DNA of 8,567 nucleotides from Chloroflexota bacterium (GTDB taxonomy: Bacteria; Chloroflexota; Dehalococcoidia; GIF9; UBA5629). Below, in pieces: positions 1 to 5,805 of the stretch. Position 1 is the stretch's first letter. Each line of letters opens with the position of its first letter. The position numbers and the translations under genes were made by a program. Under the pieces are notes generated by a model. The model ran no database searches and was not told where the DNA came from. It worked only from the letters and a program-made list of their open reading frames with translations. The DNA lies in NCBI GenBank assembly GCA_016875975.1, contig VGOF01000053.1:1-8567 (forward strand), written 5' to 3'.

Positions 1-198
1 ACTCCAACCGCTTTTGACCGTCTCCTCGGAACGCGTTTGGGATCTGCAGCCACGGACTGCTTGGCCAGAGGTGAGCATGGCGTATTGATCGGCCTTCTTC
101 AGGGAAAAATCGCTGTCACCCCCCTAATCGAGGTCGTCTCGAAAAAGAAACCCCTAGATCTCTCGCTCTGGAGGATGGCCCAGGTTCTCGCAAGATAA
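1..198 (+). CDS. pfkA: 6-phosphofructokinase, C-terminal 65 residues (5' end outside window)
   Basis: An open frame runs from base 1 to a TAA at 196-198 and gives 65 residues. They read TPTAFDRLLGTRLGSAATD, then a GxxGVLIGLLQGKI segment, and end in MAQVLAR. This matches the C-terminal part of the PfkA family, where a [ST]xxDRxLAxRxG helix is followed by the small-domain strand and a PLxEVV-type segment. The enzyme phosphorylates fructose 6-phosphate to fructose 1,6-bisphosphate, the committed step of cytoplasmic glycolysis. The phosphoryl donor (ATP or pyrophosphate) cannot be told, because the donor-binding residues lie in the missing N-terminal part. The family is about 320 residues long, so roughly four fifths of the gene lies upstream. 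It is a chromosomal housekeeping gene and marks the left border of the accessory region. No hairpin plus T-run terminator follows the stop. Confidence 0.85.
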   Translation, partial: TPTAFDRLLGTRLGSAATDCLARGEHGVLIGLLQGKIAVTPLIEVVSKKKPLDLSLWRMAQVLAR

Positions 199-245
199 CT
201 GAACCCTATCCCTGTCCTATACACCCACCACTCCATCGCAAAATC

Positions 246-326
246 ACAGGTTTAACCCCCAATTTCAGTTCCTCCATCACTTCTAAAATATTTTGGACGA
301 TGGACACTCTTTGGGGGAGGTCCTGT
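246..326. repeat. Nested imperfect inverted repeat, possible long hairpin
   Basis: Several segment pairs are complementary in the correct nested order. ACAGG (246-250) pairs with CCTGT (322-326), CCCCCAA (256-262) with TTGGGGG (311-317), TCCATC (273-278) with GATGGA (299-304), and the centre AAAATATTTT (285-294) is self-complementary with flanking pairs. Together they would form an about 81-nt imperfect hairpin with internal loops. It starts 48 nt after the pfkA stop. No T-run follows, so it does not look like an intrinsic terminator. It could be a structured RNA, a miniature mobile element or a degraded repeat. The pairing is read by eye and has no calculated energy behind it. Confidence 0.4.
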
Positions 327-426
327 AGTAGAAGGTGGAAGGTGGATTGTGGAATAACTCTATATTCCGAAGCAAGTGCGAATACGGATAAGTTCTTTCT
401 CTTCCTTGAGGCTGTATCACAATTAG

Positions 427-459
427 CCGTTCGCCCTGAGGCCCTCGAAGGGTGAACGG
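427..459. repeat. REP-like intergenic palindrome
   Basis: CCGTTCGCCCT (427-437) and AGGGTGAACGG (449-459) are reverse complements except for one G-T position, around an 11-base centre. This resembles the dispersed palindromes of the form CGTTCGCCCTGAG..TCGAAGGGCGAACG found in intergenic regions of many proteobacterial genomes. A second degenerate unit (AGGACAGGGCTTGTCGAA, 467-484) follows directly. The family assignment is from memory of such repeats. Copy number in this genome cannot be judged from one window. Confidence 0.5.
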
Positions 460-665
460 TTCCTTTAGGACAGGGCTTGTCGAATCGTGAATAGACCGAG
501 GATATAGTCTCGTTAGAGCGAAGAATTTCAAATTCCATTTGATTTTTAGGCCCCTTTTTGATACATTGGGGCACAATCACCCCCCGCAATAAAGGAGATG
601 CGAATTGCATTTCCTCTTATCCATAGAAAGACATTGATCCAGCAGTTTGGGGTTTCCGGCAATGA

Positions 666-721
666 AATACCAATACTACACTTTCCAATATGGTATTCCG
701 GTAGCATGAACAATCTATAAG
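666..721 (+). promoter_or_regulatory. Possible promoter and operator of the Bro-N gene
   Basis: TATAAG (716-721) is a fair -10 box about 40 nt before the ATG at 761, but the hexamer 16-18 nt upstream of it (GTATTC region) is a poor -35. A 6-bp inverted repeat, AATACC (666-671) and GGTATT (692-697), with a 20-base spacer, lies over and just upstream of the -35 position, where a repressor site would be expected. Weak -35 elements are common in controlled promoters. This is a low-confidence reading. Confidence 0.25.
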
Positions 722-745
722 GCGGATATGACGGTACAAAACTTT

Positions 746-752
746 AAAGGAG
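746..752 (+). promoter_or_regulatory. Ribosome-binding site that sets the Bro-N start
   Basis: AAAGGAG ends 8 nt before the ATG at 761. The in-frame ATG at 728, which would add 11 residues (MTVQNFKGDYT), has no comparable motif at proper spacing, and its extra residues overlap this SD. I therefore start the protein at 761. Confidence 0.75.
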
Positions 753-760
753 ATTATACA

Positions 761-1585
761 ATGGAGACAAGCATAGCAGTTTTTAAGGGGAAGGAAATTA
801 GAAAGAAGATCCATAATAAGGAGTGGTGGTTTGTGGTGGAGGATGTTGTTTTGGCGCTCATTGATTCCAGTGATCCCAAGCAATATATCCAGAGGATGAA
901 ACAACGTGATCCTGAGCTTGGAAAAGGGTGGGTACAGATTGTACATACCCTTTTGATCGACACTTCTGGCGGACCCCAAAAAATGAATTGTGCTAATACG
1001 GAAGGCATCTTCCGTATCATTCAATCTATCCCTTCTCCTAAAGCGGAACCATTCAAACGCTGGCTGGCAAAGGTGGGCTACGAGCGGGTGCAGGAGATCG
1101 AAGACCCGGAGCTGGGAACGAAGAGGACCCGTGCGCTCTATAAGGCGAAGGGCTATTCTGACGACTGGATCGAAAAGAGGATGCGGGGCATTGCCATCAG
1201 GGAAGAGCTTACGGACGAGTGGAAAAAGAGGGAGGTAAGGCGTGAGAGGGAGTACGCCATCCTTACGGCCGAGATCGCAAAAGCCGCCTTCGGCATAACA
1301 CCTGGGAAGCACAAGAAAATAAAAGGGCTGAAACGCGAAAACCTCAGGGATCATATGACCGATCTCGAGCTGATATTCTCAATGCTGGGCGAGGCGGCCA
1401 CGACCGAGATAACACGGGTTGATGATGCAAAAGGGTTTCAAGAAAGCAGGCATTCGGCACGTAAGGGAGGAGAAGTCGCCGGCAAAGCAAGAAAGGATCT
1501 TGAACAAAAGACCGGCAAGCGGGTTGTGTCACGTGAGAATTACCTAACAACTTCACAGGGAATAAAGAAAATAGAAAGGAAGTGA
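761..1585 (+). CDS. Bro-N domain (phage antirepressor-type) protein
   Basis: The 274-residue product begins METSIAVFKGKEIRKK. Residues about 5-110 carry the Bro-N fold signature: EWWFVVEDVVLALIDSSDP, a WVQIVHTLL strand, CANTEGIFRIIQSIPSPKAEPFKRWLAKVG. This domain is found in phage antirepressors, baculovirus BRO proteins and the chromosomal DinD relatives, and usually binds DNA. Residues about 111-274 form a basic, helical C-terminal domain with the conserved AAFGITPGKHKKIKGLKR and NLRDHMTDLELIFSMLGEAATTEI motifs seen in bacterial Bro-N proteins. No signal peptide or membrane segment is present, so it should act in the cytoplasm on DNA. Its exact target is unknown. By rough count the N-terminal domain is about 43% G+C and the C-terminal domain about 54%, with the change near the domain boundary (around 1060-1080). 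It lies 138 nt upstream of the cas region on the same strand, and whether it takes part in that system is unknown. Confidence 0.85.
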   Translation: METSIAVFKGKEIRKKIHNKEWWFVVEDVVLALIDSSDPKQYIQRMKQRDPELGKGWVQIVHTLLIDTSGGPQKMNCANTEGIFRIIQSIPSPKAEPFKRWLAKVGYERVQEIEDPELGTKRTRALYKAKGYSDDWIEKRMRGIAIREELTDEWKKREVRREREYAILTAEIAKAAFGITPGKHKKIKGLKRENLRDHMTDLELIFSMLGEAATTEITRVDDAKGFQESRHSARKGGEVAGKARKDLEQKTGKRVVSRENYLTTSQGIKKIERK

Positions 1586-1723
1586 TTCCGGAATGAGCGG
1601 ACCTGTTCTTTCTTCCCATTTTGTGCTTTGGCACTCTGGTTCCGTTTTATGCCCTTTTCTTTTGGGTGCGACTTCATTGCCAAGATAGAAAAAGCAGCAA
1701 GATCTATCTCTGAGGACTTCACC
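1586..1723 (+). promoter_or_regulatory. Intergenic stretch likely to carry the cas operon promoter
   Basis: This is the only sizeable non-coding gap ahead of the cas genes, so the operon promoter should lie here or inside the Bro-N gene. A perfect 10-bp palindrome ATTCCGGAAT (1585-1594) sits on the Bro-N stop codon. Candidate boxes are weak: TTGTGC (1621-1626) with TTTTAT (1645-1650), 18 nt apart, or TTGCCA (1677-1682) with nothing good at the -10 position. No clear terminator follows the Bro-N gene, so read-through into cas is possible. I cannot assign one promoter with confidence. Confidence 0.3.
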
Positions 1724-1918
1724 ATGAAAAAGGAATTTTATGCCCATTCCCGGGAAGGCAGTCCACCAGAAGATTGGCACAAACTCGAAGATCATTTGAA
1801 AAGCGTCGCAGAACTGGCGCGAAAGTTTGCAAGTCAATTTAATGCCGGCGACTGGGGGTATTTGGCAGGGTTATGGAAACGATTAAAAAGAGAATACAAA
1901 GGAGGTGGTCTTTTATGA
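1724..1918 (+). pseudogene. Truncated Cas3 HD-domain head in the canonical cas3 position
   Basis: A 64-residue frame starts with an ATG after TGAGGA. Residues 1-51 (MKKEFYAHSREGSPPEDWHK, then LEDHLKSVAELARKFA and WGYLAGLW) read like the very start of type I-C Cas3: an FYAHS opening, the first HD-domain histidine in the HLxxVAELA helix, and the YLAGLW strand that in intact proteins runs straight into HDLGK. Here the sequence breaks exactly at that point (base 1876/1877): HD is replaced by KR, and 13 lysine- and glycine-rich residues follow. The last of these are encoded by the cas5 Shine-Dalgarno. The TGA overlaps the cas5 ATG (ATGA). The metal-binding dyad and all helicase domains are missing, so nuclease activity is excluded. 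It may persist only as a leader that couples translation to cas5. A longer in-frame start at 1628 adds 32 residues that look non-coding. Confidence 0.75.
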
Positions 1919-2589
1919 ATGACTATCAGGTAGCGCTCGAAGTTGCTGGCCCGGCGGCGATGTTTACGAGACCGGATACGGGGTCTACACCTATTTCGTA
2001 CCCTGTTCCGACTTTTTCTGCTGCGAAGGGTATGTTCGAAGCGGTGGCATGGTTGCCCCACGCATATATTCAGCCAACCAAGGTCGAAGTATGCAGGCCG
2101 GTTCATTTTCAAAGATATGTGACGAATTATCGGGGCCCTTTGCGTAGCCAAGGTCAACTGAAGAAGAATGCATCATATCAGCTCATTGCGACGATTCTAG
2201 TCGATGTTTGTTACCGGATCTATGGCGAAGTTAGGGTCAAGAAAACGAGTACCCGCGGAGAGGGCGATCCAAGATTGAGGAAAAGGCGTGGGACCATAGA
2301 TTACCAAACAATTCTGAGAGATCGTTTTAACGAGCGTCTTGTAAAAGGACAGACATACTACACCCCCTGTTTGGGCTGGAAAGAATTCGTGCCCAGCTAC
2401 TTCGGTGTTTTTCGCGAAGGCACGAAGCGGGAGGAAAGCGTTGATGACATTGTCATTACCTCTTTTTTGTATTCAATGTGGGAGCATCGCCAACTTAGAC
2501 CCGAATACGTCCAGAATTGGAGAATCGTTAAAGGCGTGGTGTCATACACACATCAAACCCCTACGGAGGATGAACTAAATGCTGAATGA
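1915..2589 (+). CDS. cas5c: Type I-C Cas5 (Cas5c/d), Cascade subunit
   Basis: The 224-residue protein starts MNDYQVALEV after AAAGGAGG with 9-nt spacing. An ATG 42 nt upstream in the same frame (1873) would prepend residues lying inside the Cas3 relic and lacks an SD. Family landmarks are FTRP at 17-20, SYPVPTFSAAKGMFEA at 28-43, an LVDVCYRI strand near 95-102, and RLVKGQTYYTPCLGWKEF at 141-158. They align well with Cas5d, where SYxVPTxxAxKGI and a KGQ(C)F..P.LG.(R)EF segment recur. In type I-C systems Cas5 cuts the CRISPR repeat in place of Cas6 and caps the crRNA 5' handle. Against the Bacillus halodurans enzyme (Tyr46, Lys116, His117, from memory), Tyr46 aligns to Ala45 here, and the Lys-His pair falls near Ile128-Asp129 or Ile133-Leu134, so cleavage ability is doubtful. 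It overlaps cas8 by 11 nt and the relic by 4 nt. Confidence 0.88.
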   Translation: MNDYQVALEVAGPAAMFTRPDTGSTPISYPVPTFSAAKGMFEAVAWLPHAYIQPTKVEVCRPVHFQRYVTNYRGPLRSQGQLKKNASYQLIATILVDVCYRIYGEVRVKKTSTRGEGDPRLRKRRGTIDYQTILRDRFNERLVKGQTYYTPCLGWKEFVPSYFGVFREGTKREESVDDIVITSFLYSMWEHRQLRPEYVQNWRIVKGVVSYTHQTPTEDELNAE

Positions 2590-4804
2590 AACATGGCAAT
2601 TATGGCAGGCACTCGAGAAGGCAAAGATTCCAGTAGAGTCCCAGCATCCTCTAATCAAGCCTCTGCCAACTTCTGAAAAGAACCTGCTGCGGGTTCGTTT
2701 GAACGTCAAAGGCGATGTTGTTTCTGTCGAGGACGTTGCCGAGGAAGAGCGAAGCGGAATCAGGAGGATTGTACGGAGCAGCGATGGGAGCTTCCCTGTC
2801 ATCAAAGTTAATCAGCCATTGCTGGATTTCCCTGAAAGGGCAGCAGTCTGGGATGATCTGGGCAGATCAAGGCAGGAGAGTAACAGAATAGACCTGTTGA
2901 GTGTGGCATTTAAGGAAGCTCCCAAAAGATCGTGGGCAGATGCGGGGTGGCAATGGAGTGACTCACTCGATAAAGCCAACCTTCTCGTGGAAATGCTTGA
3001 AGGCGATGAGAAACTTGAAAGTATTGCGTCCCTTGCTCAGCGTTTCCAGAAAGCGTTGCAGAATGAGACTTCATTCATCTCAGAGATTGGCACAGTTGCC
3101 CTCACTCGTCTGCGGACTGGCCGCCTCGCTGCTTTAAAAGTCGTTCAGGAGTTGCTCGTCGGAAAGGGTAAAGACAATCGTGGGAGGGATAAGAAGATAT
3201 CAGTGTTGTTAGTGCTTGAATTCGATGAAGGCGGGTCAGTTTACACAAAACAGGGATGGCAGTACATAGCTGATGTCTTGCCCACCAATTTGTCGGCTAC
3301 TCAGAGGAGCCATGAGCATCGCGCTACCAAGTCCGCATTTGGTGGAAACGGCGTTCTGCTCAAGGAGCCTTTTCCGCCAGTGAAACTACCTGTCCTTGGT
3401 GCCTATTTTCCTCTTGTGTCGATGGCCAGTGATGCCGACAAGGCGAAGTGCAACAAACGATATGGCCTCACAGAATACGCTGTCTGTCCCGTGACTAAAG
3501 TGCAGAGCAGACGTATGCAGGACGCTTTGACGTGGTTGGTGACACGTGAGGAAGGTACGACATGGAGGGGTGTCGCCAGCGGCAGGTTCGAGATGGATGC
3601 ACGGACGCACAAGAAGAAAGATAAGCGAGACCTTCTGATAGTTTTTGTGGATGAGAAGCCGGATTTGGACGCAAAGACTGCAAGCTATTTCGGCTCAGGC
3701 AGTGATATTGCTCAAGGCAAGTTCGAGGTCGATGCGAAGGCGGTATGTGACGCATTTGATGCCGTAGTTCAAGAGCATCCGAAATCTAAGCTCAATCTAT
3801 TCTTGATTCGGGAGGCATCGGATGGACAAGTCCAGATTGCCTTGGCAGAGTCGCCTTTTGTGAAGGATGTGCTGGACAAGGCAAAAGGCTGGCAAACGGC
3901 TGCGAGGCTAAATGTACCTGATGTTACTCTGCACTTACAATCAGAAACATCCTTTAACAAGAAAACTCTCCCCGCAGTTGAGCACGCCCGACCATTGGCG
4001 CCTTATCCCGATCAGGTCGTACGTCTTCTATCTCATCAGTGGGTCCGGGATGGGTCCTCACCAAGAGATAAAAGTGGAAAGCTGCAGAAGGCGAGTCAAG
4101 AGATAGTTGGACCTGGGTTGGGAGAGGTGCTTGCCTTAATGCTCAGAATGGAAGGTAAGTGGGAACCATCGGCGAGGCGGATGCTCAATTTGCTTATCGG
4201 ACGTGTTGGGCCATTGTTGATCGGTGTTTTTTCAGCAAAACACTCATATGGCCCGCGGCAGACCCAAGGAAAACATGAGCCGCTTTCAGACTACCCTCGA
4301 AGATCAAGGGAAACCGCACTGCGGGCGGTGGCAGTGCTTGGAATTCTATTGGACGCGTTTGTGTCCAGAAAGGAGACATACATGAAAGAAGTACCTTATC
4401 AGGTTGGGCAAGTCCTGGCCCTTGCCGATACGCTGCACAAGGACTACTGTATTGTGGTCCGCAAGGGACAGTTGCCCAATTCGCTCATTGGCACGTCCCT
4501 CATGCGAAGGGCATTGGATAATCCGGCCAGCGGATTGGCAGATATTAGCGAGCGGATGATGGAGTATATTCGATGGGCGAAGGTCGTCCAGGTATCCCAG
4601 GATTGGCCACAGGATGACCAGAGAAGAATTGCGGTAAACGAAGCGCGGAAGAAACTGCGTCAATACCAGCAACTTGCGGAGAAACTCGGAACCTCCGATC
4701 TACCAAAAGAATGTAATGACATGATGAAAGCTCAACTTCTGCTGGGGTTCCTGGCGTCTCCCCCTGCTGAAGAACAAATCGATGAAGGAAAGGAGGATAA
4801 CTAA
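2579..4804 (+). CDS. cas8c: Divergent type I-C large subunit Cas8c (Csd1-like)
   Basis: This is a 741-residue protein with an ATG 8 nt after GGAGGA. It lies in the canonical cas5-cas8-cas7 order and overlaps cas5 by 11 nt and cas7 by 1 nt (TAATG). In type I-C the large subunit recognises the PAM, opens the duplex and recruits Cas3. The N-terminal part (MLNETWQLWQALEKAKIPVE) is poorly matched to textbook Csd1. A central ALTWLVTREEGTTWRGV region around 317-333 may correspond to the Csd1 segment with a conserved ALNHLL helix. The C-terminal 140 residues fit best: VPYQVGQVLALAD (605-617) corresponds to the Csd1 pattern GYLLGRLFAVLE, IGTSLMRRALDNPASGLADI to the IRDRYFGSASATPA block, and MMKAQLLLGFLAS near the end to EQGLFALGYY. 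It is longer than the usual 580-620 residues. No zinc-binding cysteine clusters are seen. Identification rests on C-terminal similarity and gene order. Confidence 0.78.
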   Translation: MLNETWQLWQALEKAKIPVESQHPLIKPLPTSEKNLLRVRLNVKGDVVSVEDVAEEERSGIRRIVRSSDGSFPVIKVNQPLLDFPERAAVWDDLGRSRQESNRIDLLSVAFKEAPKRSWADAGWQWSDSLDKANLLVEMLEGDEKLESIASLAQRFQKALQNETSFISEIGTVALTRLRTGRLAALKVVQELLVGKGKDNRGRDKKISVLLVLEFDEGGSVYTKQGWQYIADVLPTNLSATQRSHEHRATKSAFGGNGVLLKEPFPPVKLPVLGAYFPLVSMASDADKAKCNKRYGLTEYAVCPVTKVQSRRMQDALTWLVTREEGTTWRGVASGRFEMDARTHKKKDKRDLLIVFVDEKPDLDAKTASYFGSGSDIAQGKFEVDAKAVCDAFDAVVQEHPKSKLNLFLIREASDGQVQIALAESPFVKDVLDKAKGWQTAARLNVPDVTLHLQSETSFNKKTLPAVEHARPLAPYPDQVVRLLSHQWVRDGSSPRDKSGKLQKASQEIVGPGLGEVLALMLRMEGKWEPSARRMLNLLIGRVGPLLIGVFSAKHSYGPRQTQGKHEPLSDYPRRSRETALRAVAVLGILLDAFVSRKETYMKEVPYQVGQVLALADTLHKDYCIVVRKGQLPNSLIGTSLMRRALDNPASGLADISERMMEYIRWAKVVQVSQDWPQDDQRRIAVNEARKKLRQYQQLAEKLGTSDLPKECNDMMKAQLLLGFLASPPAEEQIDEGKEDN
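4369..4375 (+). promoter_or_regulatory. Internal ribosome-binding site inside cas8
   Basis: AAAGGAG lies 6 nt before an in-frame ATG at 4382. Its match and spacing are as good as those of the SD elements at the true cas5, cas8 and cas7 starts. In the large-subunit frame it encodes the ordinary string SRKETYM, so it could be partly fortuitous. Its placement exactly before the small-subunit region argues that it is used. Confidence 0.7.
4382..4804 (+). CDS. cas11c: Cas11c small subunit, internal translation product of cas8c
   Basis: Starting at Met602 of the large subunit, in the same frame, this yields 140 residues (MKEVPYQVGQVLALADTLHK and onward) ending at the shared TAA. In characterised type I-C systems the missing small subunit is made by internal initiation within cas8c. 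It encodes the C-terminal helical domain, and copies of it line the Cascade belly to hold the non-target strand and crRNA-DNA hybrid. The size, the start just before the GYLLGRLFA-like helix, and the dedicated SD at 4369-4375 all fit. The protein looks helical and highly charged, with an acidic tail (EEQIDEGKEDN) that also spans the SD of cas7. That separate synthesis occurs is inferred from the sequence and family precedent. Confidence 0.7.
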   Translation: MKEVPYQVGQVLALADTLHKDYCIVVRKGQLPNSLIGTSLMRRALDNPASGLADISERMMEYIRWAKVVQVSQDWPQDDQRRIAVNEARKKLRQYQQLAEKLGTSDLPKECNDMMKAQLLLGFLASPPAEEQIDEGKEDN

Positions 4805-5805
4805 TGAATACGGAAGAAACGAAAGAAAAGATTGCTATCCCGAGAGCAACAGGGTTGCTTGTTATCGTTGTTGAGAACAGCAACCCCAACGGTGACCCCG
4901 ATCAAGAGAGCGATCCACGCCGCCGCAGTCATGACAATCGCGGCATGATTACGGGCGTATCCTTCAAACGCAAACTTCGGGATTTGGTCCTGCGGAAAGA
5001 CGAACTGGTCTGGCCACGAATTGCCACAGAGTACGGGATTAAGGATAACAACGGATCATGGATCAAGGACAATCTCGAGTTCGACATTCTTGAGCAGCGC
5101 GATATCCGGTCTGAAGTAAACCAGATGCTAAACAATAACCAGTTCGATGTATTCAAGAATCGATTCTGGGATGCTCGTGTCTTCGGAAACACATTTTTGG
5201 AGGAAGGTGTTTCGGACACAATTCGCTCTGGGGTAGCCCAGTTCGCACTGGCTGTCTCTGTCTCTCCAGTTCGGGTACACCGGCTGACCAAGACAAAGCT
5301 GGCCCCTGCTCAAAGCAGCCGTCAAGGAGAGGAAGGCCCTTCGCGCGGGATGGCGCCGCTGGCCCATCGAGTCGTGGAGCACGGCGTATATGGAATGCCC
5401 TTCTTCATAAATCCTACCGGCGCGCAAGGAAAACGCGGAACAGGCTGCACTCCTCTTGATATCGCGCTGCTTCTGAAGCTTATCCGTTATGCCTATCCTC
5501 ACACCAAGTCTGACATCCGTCCTTTAGTTGAGGTTCGTCACGCCTGGTATGCCGAGCATGAGGATGACCTGGGGTCTTTCTCTGAATTCGAGTTTTTCGA
5601 GAAGCTTACACCAAGACGCAAGGGCGGAGATAAAGAAAAAGAAAAGCCGTCGGTGAGTGGTCTCCCGTTAACGGATCAATATGAGGTGCCTGATAAAATG
5701 CCAAACGAATTTAGAGGTAAACTTAAGAATGGCAAGCTATATGATCTCTGCATCGAACTGCCGGAATGGTGCAGCCAAATCAAGGGAGATGGCAGGAATG
5801 GCTAG
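4804..5805 (+). CDS. cas7c: Type I-C Cas7 (Csd2), crRNA backbone subunit
   Basis: The 333-residue protein has an ATG sharing one base with the cas8 stop, with GGAGG 7 nt upstream. The RAMP-type N-terminus reads TGLLVIVVENSNPNGDPD (16-33), where NPNGDPD is the Csd2 hallmark, followed by GMITGVSFKRKLRDLV. Further landmarks are FWDARVFG at 121-128, a SGVAQFALAVSVSPV strand around 142-156 matching the QxxGPVQLxFARSIDPV region, and VVEHGVYGMPFFINP at 190-204. Several Cas7 copies polymerise along the spacer part of the crRNA and form the Cascade spine. It is somewhat longer than the usual 280-290 residues. The extra length includes a lysine-rich linker (PRRKGGDKEKEKPS, 270-283) and a C-terminal tail that overlaps the cas3 start by 8 nt. 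No catalytic role is expected in type I. Confidence 0.9.
   Translation: MNTEETKEKIAIPRATGLLVIVVENSNPNGDPDQESDPRRRSHDNRGMITGVSFKRKLRDLVLRKDELVWPRIATEYGIKDNNGSWIKDNLEFDILEQRDIRSEVNQMLNNNQFDVFKNRFWDARVFGNTFLEEGVSDTIRSGVAQFALAVSVSPVRVHRLTKTKLAPAQSSRQGEEGPSRGMAPLAHRVVEHGVYGMPFFINPTGAQGKRGTGCTPLDIALLLKLIRYAYPHTKSDIRPLVEVRHAWYAEHEDDLGSFSEFEFFEKLTPRRKGGDKEKEKPSVSGLPLTDQYEVPDKMPNEFRGKLKNGKLYDLCIELPEWCSQIKGDGRNG

Larger units (their letters stand above)
199..760. other. Gene-free interval between pfkA and the Bro-N gene
   Basis: I support no protein gene in these 562 bases. The interval holds a nested inverted repeat (246-326), a REP-like palindrome (427-459) with a degenerate neighbouring copy, and, just before the next gene, a small inverted repeat (666-697), a possible -10 box and a ribosome-binding site. 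The minus-strand reading frame across 206-610 runs straight through both repeats, has its only SD-like bases touching its start codon, and yields an unfamiliar protein, so I treat it as chance. A short G-rich direct repeat (GAAGGTG twice) lies at 331-344. Confidence 0.6.

Noticed and set aside
206..610. Minus-strand reading frame of 134 codons in the pfkA-Bro-N gap
   Set aside because: It runs through the REP-like palindrome and the nested inverted repeat, has SD-like bases only directly against its start, and its product has no recognisable features.
617..1354. Minus-strand reading frame of 245 codons opposite the Bro-N gene
   Set aside because: It is antisense to a gene with clear family motifs, and its product is rich in unrelated hydrophobic and arginine stretches typical of a frame shadow.
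1586..1650. Intrinsic terminator after the Bro-N gene
   Set aside because: The ATTCCGGAAT palindrome is too short and is not followed by a T-run. Pairing of GGAAG (1578-1582) with CTTCC (1612-1616) has a long loop and no T-run.
1628..1723. Upstream extension of the Cas3 relic by 32 residues
   Set aside because: The added residues do not resemble a Cas3 start. The FYAHS opening begins right after the ATG at 1724, which has an SD.
5681..5797. Longer cas3 starting inside cas7
   Set aside because: This would overlap cas7 by over 120 nt. The residues are a frame shadow of cas7, and a proper SD precedes the ATG at 5798.
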